Assembly: GCA_002491565.1 (NCBI GenBank)
Contig: DKWE01000017.1
Coordinates: forward strand, 1-11,315
Direction of reading: 5' to 3'
Length of the DNA: 11,315 bases
Source: Lachnospiraceae bacterium UBA7160
Lineage (GTDB): Bacteria; Bacillota; Clostridia; Lachnospirales; Lachnospiraceae
Shown here: piece by piece, positions 1 to 7,034 of the stretch
How the letters are laid out: every line of letters begins with the position of its first letter
Numbering within the stretch: the stretch's first letter is position 1
Program-made: the position numbers and the translations under genes
Notes under the pieces: model-generated
What the model was told of the DNA's origin: nothing
Database searches by the model: none
Seen by the model: the letters and a program-made list of their open reading frames with translations, nothing else

Positions 1-9
1 GAAACTGGA

Positions 10-37
10 CTTATACAGTAAATAGAGGGTGTATAAG
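10..37. repeat. Short inverted repeat downstream of the repressor gene
   Basis: An 8-bp perfect inverted repeat (CTTATACA at 10-17, TGTATAAG at 30-37) has a 12-base loop. It starts one base beyond the stop codon of the LacI-family gene on the minus strand. It could be a weak 3' hairpin, but the stem is AT-rich and no T-run follows on the minus strand, so a terminator call is not justified. It could equally be a binding site belonging to whatever lies to the left of the window. Confidence 0.35.
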
Positions 38-38
38 A

Positions 39-1127
39 TCAGGTGTTCCCTGATATTGCAGGAGGAACCGAAACCGGTGCGCCGGTGGAGCTGCGTACTA
101 TTTCGGTGCAGGGAATCAGAATGCCCCGCGCTTCCGGAGTGTCTCCACTTATAATACACAGCAGCAAGTCAGCGCTGGTCTTTCCGAGTCCGGCAAGCGG
201 CAGGCTCACCGTGGTAAGGGGTGGCAGGTAAAACTGTGAGGTCAGCAGATCATCGAAGCCATGGACGGAGAGCTGTTCCGGGATACGGATGCCACGTTCG
301 TGAGCGGCTGTCAGGGCGCCGAAGGCAAGGACGTCGCTCATGCAGAAAATTGCAGTTGGCGGTTCCGGCAGATCCAGCAGCTGCATACAGGAACGATAAC
401 CATGCGGAAAACCCCAGTCACCAGTAATAATGTAGGTCGGATCAAAGAGAAGATTATGCTTCATCAGGGACTCGGTGTAGCCCTTCATCCGTTTGTGACC
501 GGGGATTGAATTGATCACGCCGGAGATGAGGGCGATCCGCGTGTGGCCAAGCGAGATCAAATGCTCCATAGCAATGCTGGAGCCGTGGCAGTCATCATAA
601 TTGACACAATAGTCACTGGAGTTCTGGGTGAAGCAATAGGTATAGACCACAGGAATTCCGAGATCCGGTAAGATGCCGCTTACATCGCGGGGATAAAGTC
701 CAATGTAGATCAGCCCCCCGACCCGTGCAGACAGAAGGGAATCGATGGCTGTGGAAACTGCTTTCTGGAAAGGCAGATAAGAGGGCAGCATTTCATAGGT
801 CATGCCGGGCTGTGTATTCATATAATGTTCGGCGCGCAGATTACACAGAGTGACCGCATAATCGTGGGTTTCGCAGACCGCAGAGATGCCGTCGATAATA
901 TTTCCGGACATAAAGGCGCTGACATCCTCTGCAATGATGCCGATTGTCCGTGACCGGTTAGCCTTGAGGTCTTTGGCAAGGGCGTTTGGAATATAGTTCA
1001 GCTCCCTGACTGCGGCAAGTACCTTTGCTGTTGTTTTTTCCGCTGTATTGCCCTTGCGGTTCAGAACATTTGATACAGTTGCAATAGATACCCCTGCGTA
1101 TGCGGCAACATCATGAATCGTAGTCAT
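39..1127 (-). CDS. LacI-family transcriptional repressor of the adjacent sugar operon
   Basis: This is a 362-residue DNA-binding regulator, the usual length for the LacI/GalR family. Residues 3-24 form the helix-turn-helix (DVAAYAGVSIATVSNVLN), and the hinge helix (YIPNALAKDLK) ends near residue 57. Residues from about 62 to 340 are a periplasmic-binding-protein-like effector domain with the family hallmarks LGHTRIALIS and a segment around SDVLAFGALTAA followed by SVHGFDD. The start ATG is at 1125-1127, preceded at 7 bases by AGGAGG (1135-1140, minus strand). The gene is divergent from the transporter/glycosidase operon, so it very likely represses that operon and is released by an imported sugar or breakdown product. 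A palindrome covers its own predicted transcription start, which suggests autorepression. The effector is unknown; an arabinose-containing sugar is inferred from the GH127 gene. Confidence 0.93.
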   Translation of the reverse strand: MTTIHDVAAYAGVSIATVSNVLNRKGNTAEKTTAKVLAAVRELNYIPNALAKDLKANRSRTIGIIAEDVSAFMSGNIIDGISAVCETHDYAVTLCNLRAEHYMNTQPGMTYEMLPSYLPFQKAVSTAIDSLLSARVGGLIYIGLYPRDVSGILPDLGIPVVYTYCFTQNSSDYCVNYDDCHGSSIAMEHLISLGHTRIALISGVINSIPGHKRMKGYTESLMKHNLLFDPTYIITGDWGFPHGYRSCMQLLDLPEPPTAIFCMSDVLAFGALTAAHERGIRIPEQLSVHGFDDLLTSQFYLPPLTTVSLPLAGLGKTSADLLLCIISGDTPEARGILIPCTEIVRSSTGAPVSVPPAISGNT

Positions 1128-1144
1128 GTCATACCCTCCTAATA

Positions 1145-1158
1145 TTAAAACGTTTTAA
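1145..1158. promoter_or_regulatory. LacI-type operator O1, perfect 14-bp palindrome
   Basis: TTAAAACGTTTTAA is a perfect palindrome with the central CpG typical of LacI/GalR-family operators. It lies just upstream of the repressor's ribosome binding site and covers the transcription start expected (about 1154) from the minus-strand promoter at 1161-1189. Occupancy here would block the repressor's own transcription. Confidence 0.75.
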
Positions 1159-1160
1159 AA

Positions 1161-1189
1161 ACAATACCATAAAAGCGGGTGAAAAGCAA
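1161..1189 (-). promoter_or_regulatory. Sigma-A-like promoter of the LacI-family gene
   Basis: Read on the minus strand, TTGCTT (-35, 1184-1189) is separated by exactly 17 bases from TATTGT (-10, 1161-1166). A TG dinucleotide at 1168-1169 gives an extended -10 element. The expected start is near 1154, inside operator O1, leaving a leader of about 27 bases before the ATG at 1127. Confidence 0.6.
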
Positions 1190-1198
1190 GAGGAAAAA

Positions 1199-1212
1199 TT
1201 AAAATGTTTTAA
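1199..1212. promoter_or_regulatory. LacI-type operator O2
   Basis: TTAAAATGTTTTAA matches O1 at 13 of 14 positions; only the central CG becomes TG. It is centred 54 bp from O1 and 16 bp from O3, directly upstream of the -35 element of the repressor promoter. Confidence 0.6.
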
Positions 1213-1214
1213 AA

Positions 1215-1228
1215 TTGAAATGTTTTAA
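1215..1228. promoter_or_regulatory. LacI-type operator O3
   Basis: TTGAAATGTTTTAA matches O1 at 12 of 14 positions. It is centred 16 bp from O2, so the two sites form a tandem pair. Its centre is 220 bp from the centre of O4, close to 21 helical turns at 10.5 bp per turn, which would place the two sites on the same face of the DNA. Confidence 0.5.
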
Positions 1229-1334
1229 TTTTTTGCGGAATAGATGAGGAAAAAGCTGATTTATTGATTAGTAACAAAAACACAGAAAAATAATTGGATA
1301 AAATGCCGAAAGAAGTAAAATTAAAGATAGGATA

Positions 1335-1363
1335 TTGACAAAAACATGAGGAAATGGTATCTT
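1335..1363 (+). promoter_or_regulatory. Sigma-A promoter of the transporter/glycosidase operon
   Basis: A consensus TTGACA (-35, 1335-1340) is followed by a 17-base spacer and TATCTT (-10, 1358-1363), with an extended -10 TG at 1355-1356. The predicted start is near 1370, giving a leader of about 98 bases that contains a perfect hairpin (1387-1422) and operator O4 (1435-1448). With a consensus -35 and an extended -10, this should be a strong promoter that depends on repression for control. Confidence 0.75.
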
Positions 1364-1386
1364 TTGTACATGGAACAGGAGAACTG

Positions 1387-1422
1387 AATTAGCAGCACCG
1401 AAGCCGGCAGGTGCTGCTAATT
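1387..1422 (+). other. Perfect 13-bp hairpin in the operon leader
   Basis: AATTAGCAGCACC (1387-1399) pairs perfectly with GGTGCTGCTAATT (1410-1422) around a 10-base loop, GAAGCCGGCA. It begins about 17 bases after the predicted transcription start. No U-run follows (the sequence continues TAACAAACAAAA), so it is not a standard intrinsic terminator. A 5' mRNA-stabilising structure or a regulatory element is more likely. The loop contains the self-complementary hexamer GCCGGC (1403-1408). Confidence 0.7.
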
Positions 1423-1434
1423 TAACAAACAAAA

Positions 1435-1448
1435 TTAAAACGTTTAAA
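1435..1448. promoter_or_regulatory. LacI-type operator O4 in the operon leader
   Basis: TTAAAACGTTTAAA contains the palindromic core AAACGTTT (1438-1445) and matches O1 at 12 of 14 positions. It is centred about 71 bp downstream of the predicted operon start and 4 bases before the AGGAGG ribosome binding site. Repressor bound here would act as a roadblock to elongation, or as the downstream anchor of a loop to O1-O3. Confidence 0.65.
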
Positions 1449-1467
1449 TTTTAGGAGGAAGCAAGAC

Positions 1468-3054
1468 ATGAATAGAAGTAAGAAACTTACCGCAATGATG
1501 ATGGCATCGGCAATGGTGCTTACTATGGCATCTGGCGTGTCTGCAGAGGAGGGCTCTGATGAGGAGAGAATGACGCTTCAGCTCTGGACCAGCAACCGGG
1601 ATGCGATGGAAAATGAGGATGCCTACTATGTGAAGAAGATTGAGGATGAATTCAATGTAGACATTGAAATGTGTTATCGCAATGAGGGCGCCGGCGATTA
1701 TCAGGAATGGCTGACACTTGCGCTGTCCTCAGACGACGCCCCGGATTGGTTCCGCGATCAGGCGATCGGAACAGCCATGCTGCAGAGCTATGCGGATCAG
1801 GGCCTGGTAGCGGAGCTGGATCCGGAGATGATTAAAGAAAATATGCCGAATCTGATGGCTTACTATGAAAAGTATAGCGATATTTTTGGAGAGGATCCAT
1901 TACATTTGTATGAAGTTGACGGAAGTATTTACTCGATTCCAGATGCGTTTCCGCCTTCTGCGCAGTTCTGCCTTATGGCAGTCCGTCAGGACTGGCTTGA
2001 CGCGGTTGGACTGGAAGCGCCGAAGACGCTGGACGAGTTCACAGAGGTGCTGAGAGCGTTTACAAAGAATGATCCGGATGGAGACGGTGTGGATAATACA
2101 TATGGCTATGTAGGAATCACTGGCTCTCCGATGTGGGGCTTCAGTCCGATTTTCGGGGCATTTGGGATTACGCCGGATATCTGGTATGCAAAGGAGGATG
2201 GTACTATCACGAGAGGCGAACTGGAAGTAGAGCCTATGAAAGCGGCGCTTACCTATATTAAGGGGCTGATTGATGAGGGCCTGGTAGATCCGGACTGGAT
2301 GACGATGGATTTCAATGATTCCCAGAATAAGGTGGTATCTTCGGTAGACGGCGTGGTATGGCAGAACTGGATTTCCATTCTGGACAAGGAAAGCGGCTGG
2401 TATTCCGCTTTGTATCAATCGGACGAGGATGTATCCTTTTATGTGACGGATGGTCCGGTGGGTGAAAACGGAGATCACGGCGTGATGCAGTTTAATCCGC
2501 TTGCAGGTGTTGGACTCTGCTTCTCTGTCGAGATGGAGGATGAGCCGGAGAAGATGGCAAAGTACATGCAGGTGTTTGATGCGATTGCAGGTGATCCGCA
2601 GTGGCTGGAGGCTGAGATCTGGGGCGTTGAGGGCGAGACCTTCCAGTATACAGAGGACGGAGGACGTGAGTACATTGGCACATATACAGACGAGGATGCA
2701 CGTACGGCTTACGGAATCGGAACATGCTACGCATTTCCATCGCTGGAAGTATACCAGTATGATCCGGAGACGATGGATTCTATTATGTACAGCGCAGAAA
2801 CGTATAAGGTAAGAAATGAGACGATTGGTCTGTGTCAGGGCCGGTGGAATATCCTTGGAAGCTATCCGAACGCTGCATTTGAAGCGATGGGAACAGAGTA
2901 CCCGGAATACTTCAACAATGCGATCACAGAAATTCTAATGGGACAGCGTCCGGTGAAGGATTACGCAGACATCGTACAGGAATGGCTGGATAACGGAGGA
3001 CAGGAGGCAGTGGACTGCGCACAGGAGCTGTATAATCAGCACTTTGGAAACTGA
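1468..3054 (+). CDS. Extracellular solute-binding protein of a carbohydrate ABC transporter (LplA-like)
   Basis: This 528-residue sugar-binding protein captures an oligosaccharide and delivers it to the two downstream permeases. The start ATG at 1468 follows AGGAGG (1453-1458) by 9 bases. Residues 1-26 form a signal peptide: basic N terminus (NRSKK), methionine/alanine-rich core, and a VSA|E signal peptidase I-like site at 26/27. There is no lipobox cysteine, which is unusual for a Gram-positive binding protein. Residues 201-213 carry the acidic calcium-binding-like loop NDPDGDGVDNTYG common in this subgroup. The C terminus (ITEILMGQRPVKDY, then VQEWLDNGGQ) is characteristic of LplA-type binding proteins that pair with LplB/YtcP permeases. 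It is the first gene of the operon. The ligand is not readable from sequence; an L-arabinose-containing glycan fragment is inferred from the GH127 gene. Confidence 0.92.
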   Translation: MNRSKKLTAMMMASAMVLTMASGVSAEEGSDEERMTLQLWTSNRDAMENEDAYYVKKIEDEFNVDIEMCYRNEGAGDYQEWLTLALSSDDAPDWFRDQAIGTAMLQSYADQGLVAELDPEMIKENMPNLMAYYEKYSDIFGEDPLHLYEVDGSIYSIPDAFPPSAQFCLMAVRQDWLDAVGLEAPKTLDEFTEVLRAFTKNDPDGDGVDNTYGYVGITGSPMWGFSPIFGAFGITPDIWYAKEDGTITRGELEVEPMKAALTYIKGLIDEGLVDPDWMTMDFNDSQNKVVSSVDGVVWQNWISILDKESGWYSALYQSDEDVSFYVTDGPVGENGDHGVMQFNPLAGVGLCFSVEMEDEPEKMAKYMQVFDAIAGDPQWLEAEIWGVEGETFQYTEDGGREYIGTYTDEDARTAYGIGTCYAFPSLEVYQYDPETMDSIMYSAETYKVRNETIGLCQGRWNILGSYPNAAFEAMGTEYPEYFNNAITEILMGQRPVKDYADIVQEWLDNGGQEAVDCAQELYNQHFGN

Positions 3055-3090
3055 TAGAGTGTTTTGCGTCATGCCTGTTTGTAGGTCAAC

Positions 3091-3118
3091 CCGCTGTGCG
3101 CCTGGCTGTGCACAGCGG
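3091..3118 (+). other. Intercistronic hairpin between binding protein and permease genes
   Basis: CCGCTGTGC (3091-3099) pairs perfectly with GCACAGCGG (3110-3118) around a 10-base loop. It lies in the 99-base gap after the binding-protein stop codon and has no T-run after it. Similar hairpins protect the 3' end of binding-protein mRNA, or partly terminate transcription, so that binding protein exceeds permease. That role here is inferred from position. Confidence 0.6.
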
Positions 3119-3153
3119 ATTGCTGATAGAGAAAAGGAAAGGGAGAATGTGAG

Positions 3154-4104
3154 ATGAGAGCAACTACCGCTGAAAGTTCCGTCCGGAAAGCAAAGGCGGA
3201 TCCTCTTGGAAAGCGTCTGAAACGGTACTGGCCGCTCCTGGTCATGATGCTTCCGGCAATTATTTTGATTATTGTGTTTAATTATATCCCGATGTCTGGC
3301 GTTCTGATGGCATTTGAAAATTACAAGATTAAAAAAGGAATTTTCGGCAGCTCCTTTGTCGGCCTGGAAAATTTTCGGACACTTTTTGCAAGCAAACAGT
3401 TCTGGCAGGTGATTCAAAATACATTATTTATCAGCATTTTGAAGCTGGGAATCGGTTTTTTTCCGCCAATTGTGTTCGCTCTGCTGCTTAAGGAGATTAA
3501 AACTCAATGGTTCAGAAAGCTGACGCAGACTTTTTCCTATCTGCCATATTTTATTTCGTGGATCATCATGGCTGGTATCATCAAAGAGATGTTCTCTACC
3601 AATGGTGCGTTCAACCAGATTGTTGGATTATTTGGGGTAAAGCCGCAGGTATGGCTGAGCGTTAAGTCAGCATTTGTCCCGATTTTGGTAGGAACTGATA
3701 TCTGGAAGAATTTTGGATGGAATTCGATCATATACTTTGCGGCGTTGTCAGCGATCGACCCGGTGCTTTACGAGGCTGCTTCGCTGGATGGGGCAAACCG
3801 GTTTAAGATGGCAACCCAGATTACACTTCCATGCCTGATTCCGACAATCACAATTCAGCTAATTCTGTCTATGTCCGGAGTTATGAATGCAGGTTTTGAC
3901 CAGATATTCAACCTGTCGAACAGCGCGGTTGCAAGTGTGGCTAACATTATCGATACCTATGTCTATACACTTGGTATTGAGCAGATTAAATATAGCTTGT
4001 CCACGGCAGTTGGTTTGTTTAAATCTGTGATTGCGCTGATTTTGATGGTGAGTACAAACTGGATTGCGAAAAAGATCAACGGAGAAGAATTTACTTTATG
4101 GTAG
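3154..4104 (+). CDS. Carbohydrate ABC transporter permease, LplB-like
   Basis: This 316-residue inner-membrane permease has the family's usual size and about six hydrophobic segments; the first is near residues 26-50 (WPLLVMMLPAIILIIVFNYI). The EAA loop that contacts the ATPase is at residues 207-226: EAASLDGAN, ending ITLP. The N terminus, a basic stretch ending RLKRYWPLL followed by MLPA and YIPM, is typical of LplB, the first permease of the LplABC-type CUT1 systems. The start ATG at 3154 has GGGAG (3141-3145) 8 bases upstream; an earlier ATG at 3147 is followed directly by a stop codon. It forms a heterodimer with the next gene's product. No ATPase gene is present in the operon, so a shared MsmK/UgpC-type ATPase encoded elsewhere is inferred. 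Confidence 0.95.
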   Translation: MRATTAESSVRKAKADPLGKRLKRYWPLLVMMLPAIILIIVFNYIPMSGVLMAFENYKIKKGIFGSSFVGLENFRTLFASKQFWQVIQNTLFISILKLGIGFFPPIVFALLLKEIKTQWFRKLTQTFSYLPYFISWIIMAGIIKEMFSTNGAFNQIVGLFGVKPQVWLSVKSAFVPILVGTDIWKNFGWNSIIYFAALSAIDPVLYEAASLDGANRFKMATQITLPCLIPTITIQLILSMSGVMNAGFDQIFNLSNSAVASVANIIDTYVYTLGIEQIKYSLSTAVGLFKSVIALILMVSTNWIAKKINGEEFTLW

Positions 4105-4121
4105 GGAGGGAGTAGGTTAAA

Positions 4122-5012
4122 ATGAAAAAGCCGACAAACAAGGCAGGGCGGATTTTTGATATTCTGAATGTGATCCTTATGATTATAATTATTCTCGTTA
4201 CATTTTATCCGTTCTGGAATCAGTTTATTCTTTCCTTTGCGGAGAAAAAATATCTGTACGCAGTGACGCCGCAGTGGTTTCCAAAGAGCTTCGATCTGTC
4301 AGCGTACAAATCCATTTTGAAGTATAAGGATATCTGGACCGGATATTTCAACTCTATTGTCAGGACGGTGGTCGGTACCGTTCTTGGCGTATTAATCAAT
4401 GCGATGATCGCATATCCCCTGACCAAAAAGGATCTCCCGGCAAAAAAATTCATTACAACAGGAATTGTCATTACAATGTTGTTTTCAGGCGGAACGATTC
4501 CTCTGTACCTTTTGATTACACGTGACCTTCATCTGACCAATTCCTTCTGGTCGCTGATCCTTCCGTGCATTGCATCTCCGTATTATATCTTTATCCTGAG
4601 AAATTTCTTCTTATCTGTGCCGTATGAGTTGGAAGAAGCAGCAAGAGTGGATGGAGCAGGTTACTTCCGCATTTTCTGGCAGCTGATCATGCCGCTCTCA
4701 CGTCCGGTGCTTGCTACCGTTGCGCTCTGGACTGCCGTAGGCCATTGGCAGGCATGGTATGATAACCTTTTGTATCTGCAGAAGCCGTCAAATTGGGGGT
4801 TGCAGATGATTCTTCGGGAGCTGCTTGTGCAGAATCAGTCCACCAATATTCAGACAGCTGTGGCGAGCACATTCGGGAGTGCAGGTGCGGTGGATGAGCG
4901 TCAGCTGAAATGTGCAGTTGTGGTAGTTTCCGTACTTCCGATGATGATTCTTTATCCGTTTCTTCAGGAGTATATGAATAAGGGAGTCGTTCTTGGGGCG
5001 GTAAAGGGTTGA
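4122..5012 (+). CDS. Carbohydrate ABC transporter permease, YtcP/AraQ-like
   Basis: This 296-residue inner-membrane protein is the second permease of the transporter. It starts 17 bases after the preceding stop codon and has AGGGAGG (4103-4109) upstream that overlaps that stop codon, so the two permeases are probably translated together. Hydrophobic segments begin near residues 13-35 (ILNVILMIIIILVTFYPFW). The EAA loop lies at residues 172-191: EAARVDGAGYFRIF, ending MPLSRP. The C terminus (FLQEYMNKGVVLGAVKG) is the standard ending of the YtcP/AraQ branch. A conserved segment with GGTIPLYL (about residues 113-120) is also typical. Substrate specificity is set mainly by the binding protein, so it cannot be read from this gene. 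Confidence 0.95.
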   Translation: MKKPTNKAGRIFDILNVILMIIIILVTFYPFWNQFILSFAEKKYLYAVTPQWFPKSFDLSAYKSILKYKDIWTGYFNSIVRTVVGTVLGVLINAMIAYPLTKKDLPAKKFITTGIVITMLFSGGTIPLYLLITRDLHLTNSFWSLILPCIASPYYIFILRNFFLSVPYELEEAARVDGAGYFRIFWQLIMPLSRPVLATVALWTAVGHWQAWYDNLLYLQKPSNWGLQMILRELLVQNQSTNIQTAVASTFGSAGAVDERQLKCAVVVVSVLPMMILYPFLQEYMNKGVVLGAVKG

Positions 5013-5070
5013 AATCTGGAACGTTATTGTTTTGTAGGGAGCTGCTGTGAAGGCGGAATAGTTACTTTGA

Positions 5071-5078
5071 AGGAGGAG
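5071..5078 (+). promoter_or_regulatory. Ribosome binding site of the GH127 gene
   Basis: AGGAGGAG lies 11-13 bases before the ATG at 5090, slightly far for an ideal site. A second in-frame ATG at 5111 has a weaker AAGGA (5095-5099) 11 bases ahead and begins MANLKKTVIRDPFW, which resembles the usual start of GH127 proteins. Both starts are possible; the stronger site favours 5090. Confidence 0.55.
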
Positions 5079-5089
5079 CGTACAGAGAT

Positions 5090-7003
5090 ATGGTAAGGAA
5101 GCAGGTCAGAATGGCGAATCTGAAAAAGACAGTGATCCGGGATCCATTTTGGAGTGAGAAGCAGAGACTGATTACGGATACGGTGATCCCGTATCAGGAA
5201 AAAATTCTGAATGATGAGATACCGGGAGTGGAGAAGAGTCACGCGTTTGCGAACTTCCGCATTGCTGCGGGGCTGGAAGAGGGGGAGTTTTATGGTATGG
5301 TCTTCCAGGACAGCGACGTGGCGAAATGGCTGGAGGGAGTTGCATACTCGCTGGCGGTAAAGCCGGATGCGGAGCTTGAAGCGCGGGCTGACGCAGTAAT
5401 CGACGTAATCGCGCAGGCACAGCAGCCGGACGGATATCTGAACACATATTTTACCATTAAAGAACCAGAACACCGCTATCAGAATCTGCATGAATGTCAC
5501 GAACTGTACTGTGCAGGGCATATGATGGAAGCGGCGGCAGCATATTATGAGGTGACAGGAAAGGACAAGCTGCTCCGGGTGATGGAAGCAATGGCGGATA
5601 ACATCGCGGCGCACTTCGGGCCGGGAAAGGCGTTTGGTATTCCAGGACATCAGGAGATAGAGATCGGTCTCATGCGCCTTTACCATGTGACGGGAAAAGA
5701 GGCTTACCGCGATCTCGCGGAATACTTTCTCGACAGCAGAGGGACAGACCCGGAATGGTTTGCCAAAGAGAAGGAAAAGCGTGGCTGGACACATTTCGAT
5801 CTCGATCCTGCTGACACGAAATACAACCAGAGCTTTGCTCCGGTCCGCGAGCAGACGAAGGCGGAGGGCCATGCGGTCCGGGCGGTTTATATGTACACGG
5901 CGATGGCAGACGTGGCGGCTGCGACGGGGGATGAAGCTATGTTCCATGCCTGTGAGACGCTTTGGAATAATATCGTAGAGAAAAGAATGTATGTGACAGG
6001 CGGAATTGGTTCTACGGTAGAAGGAGAAGCATTTTCGGTCGATTATGATTTGCCGAATGACACGGTTTATGCGGAGACGTGCGCATCCATTGGATTTGTG
6101 TTCTTTAATAAACAGATGCTGGATATCACGCTGGATGGAAAGTATGCCGATCTGATGGAGCTGGAGCTGTACAACGGAGTAATCAGCGGTATGCAGCTCG
6201 ACGGCAGGCGCTTCTTCTATGTGAATCCGCTGGAAGTGAATCCTGGAATTTCCGGAGAGCTGTTTGGATTCCGGCATGTCCTGCCGCAGCGGCCGGGCTG
6301 GTATGCGTGTGCCTGCTGCCCGCCCAATGTGGTGCGTATGCTGACCTCCCTTGGTAAATACGTCTGGAGTGAAAATGAAGAGACAGTATTTGCGAATCTG
6401 TTTATCGGCGGAGAGGCGGATCTGGACAAGGCAAGGGTCCACATGGATTCCGGGTATCCGTGGGAAGGCAGAGTCTCCTATACGGTGGAAAGCAAAACGG
6501 CGGAGAGGTTTTCGTTGGCAATACATATTCCGGCGTATATCAAGGAGTTTACAGTAACGGTCAATGGAGGGAAGGCAGCGTATGAGATGAAAAAGGGCTT
6601 TTGCTATCTTACGAGAAGCTGGGGAGCGGGAGATCGCGTGGAGCTTTCGTTTGAATTGCCGGTGCGCCGCGTCTACGCAAATTCTGCAGTGCGCGCAGAT
6701 GCCGGCTGTGTGGCGCTCAAGCGCGGACCGCTGGTGTATTGTTTTGAAGGAAGGGACAATGGAGAGGAGCTGCAGGCACTCCGTCTGCTGCCAGAGAGTG
6801 CGTTTGTGCCGTGCCGGACAGAGGATGCGGGATTGAGGGGGAATCTTGTACTGAAGGGCAATGGCATCCGGATGGTCACATCGGAGGGACTTTACAGTGA
6901 GGAACCGCCGAAGGCGGAGAAAGCAGAGCTCACGGCGATTCCCTATTACAGCTGGGGAAATCGTGGGTTGAACCAGATGCGTGTGTGGATGCTGGAGAAG
7001 TGA
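5090..7003 (+). CDS. GH127 glycoside hydrolase, probable beta-L-arabinofuranosidase
   Basis: This 637-residue cytoplasmic enzyme (no signal peptide) is close in length to Bifidobacterium longum HypBA1 (658 residues), the founding GH127 member, which releases L-arabinose from beta-L-arabinofuranosides such as beta-1,2-linked arabinobiose. The N terminus IRDPFW followed by TVIPYQ, the segment QQPDGYLNTYF (residues 111-121), and ELYCAGHMMEAA (138-149) are family signatures. The zinc site is complete: E329 and C331 (AETC), then C409 and C410 in ACACCPPN. By alignment with HypBA1, C409 would be the nucleophile and E313 (TGGIGSTVEGEAF) the acid/base. The C-terminal third (about 430-637) is beta-rich, as in the known structure. 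A few GH127 members act on other furanosides, so the exact linkage remains inference. It sits 77 bases after the permease gene and 31 bases before the next gene, consistent with intracellular hydrolysis of an imported oligosaccharide. Confidence 0.93.
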   Translation: MVRKQVRMANLKKTVIRDPFWSEKQRLITDTVIPYQEKILNDEIPGVEKSHAFANFRIAAGLEEGEFYGMVFQDSDVAKWLEGVAYSLAVKPDAELEARADAVIDVIAQAQQPDGYLNTYFTIKEPEHRYQNLHECHELYCAGHMMEAAAAYYEVTGKDKLLRVMEAMADNIAAHFGPGKAFGIPGHQEIEIGLMRLYHVTGKEAYRDLAEYFLDSRGTDPEWFAKEKEKRGWTHFDLDPADTKYNQSFAPVREQTKAEGHAVRAVYMYTAMADVAAATGDEAMFHACETLWNNIVEKRMYVTGGIGSTVEGEAFSVDYDLPNDTVYAETCASIGFVFFNKQMLDITLDGKYADLMELELYNGVISGMQLDGRRFFYVNPLEVNPGISGELFGFRHVLPQRPGWYACACCPPNVVRMLTSLGKYVWSENEETVFANLFIGGEADLDKARVHMDSGYPWEGRVSYTVESKTAERFSLAIHIPAYIKEFTVTVNGGKAAYEMKKGFCYLTRSWGAGDRVELSFELPVRRVYANSAVRADAGCVALKRGPLVYCFEGRDNGEELQALRLLPESAFVPCRTEDAGLRGNLVLKGNGIRMVTSEGLYSEEPPKAEKAELTAIPYYSWGNRGLNQMRVWMLEK

Positions 7004-7018
7004 AAAAGCCCTGCAGAT

Positions 7019-7027
7019 AGGGAGGGG
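7019..7027 (+). promoter_or_regulatory. Ribosome binding site that sets the start of the 894-residue protein
   Basis: AGGGAGGGG lies 7 bases before the ATG at 7035. It supports 7035 over an upstream in-frame ATG at 6981 that would overlap the end of the GH127 gene by 23 bases and has no comparable site. Confidence 0.8.
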
Positions 7028-7034
7028 ACTCAAG

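Noticed and set aside
1387..1422. Leader hairpin as an intrinsic terminator or attenuator
   Set aside because: No T-run follows the stem, and no alternative antiterminator pairing was seen in the short leader.
1128..1467. Catabolite-control (cre) site in the divergent region
   Set aside because: No sequence matches the TGNAANCGNTNNCA-type consensus well. The palindromes present fit a dedicated LacI-type operator instead.
1900..2478. 192-codon minus-strand open frame inside the binding-protein gene
   Set aside because: It is fully antisense to a clear binding-protein gene, has no ribosome binding site logic and no recognisable domain.
6981..7034. Upstream start at 6981 for the 894-residue protein
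   Set aside because: It would overlap the GH127 gene by 23 bases with no good ribosome binding site, while ATG at 7035 has AGGGAGGGG at ideal spacing.
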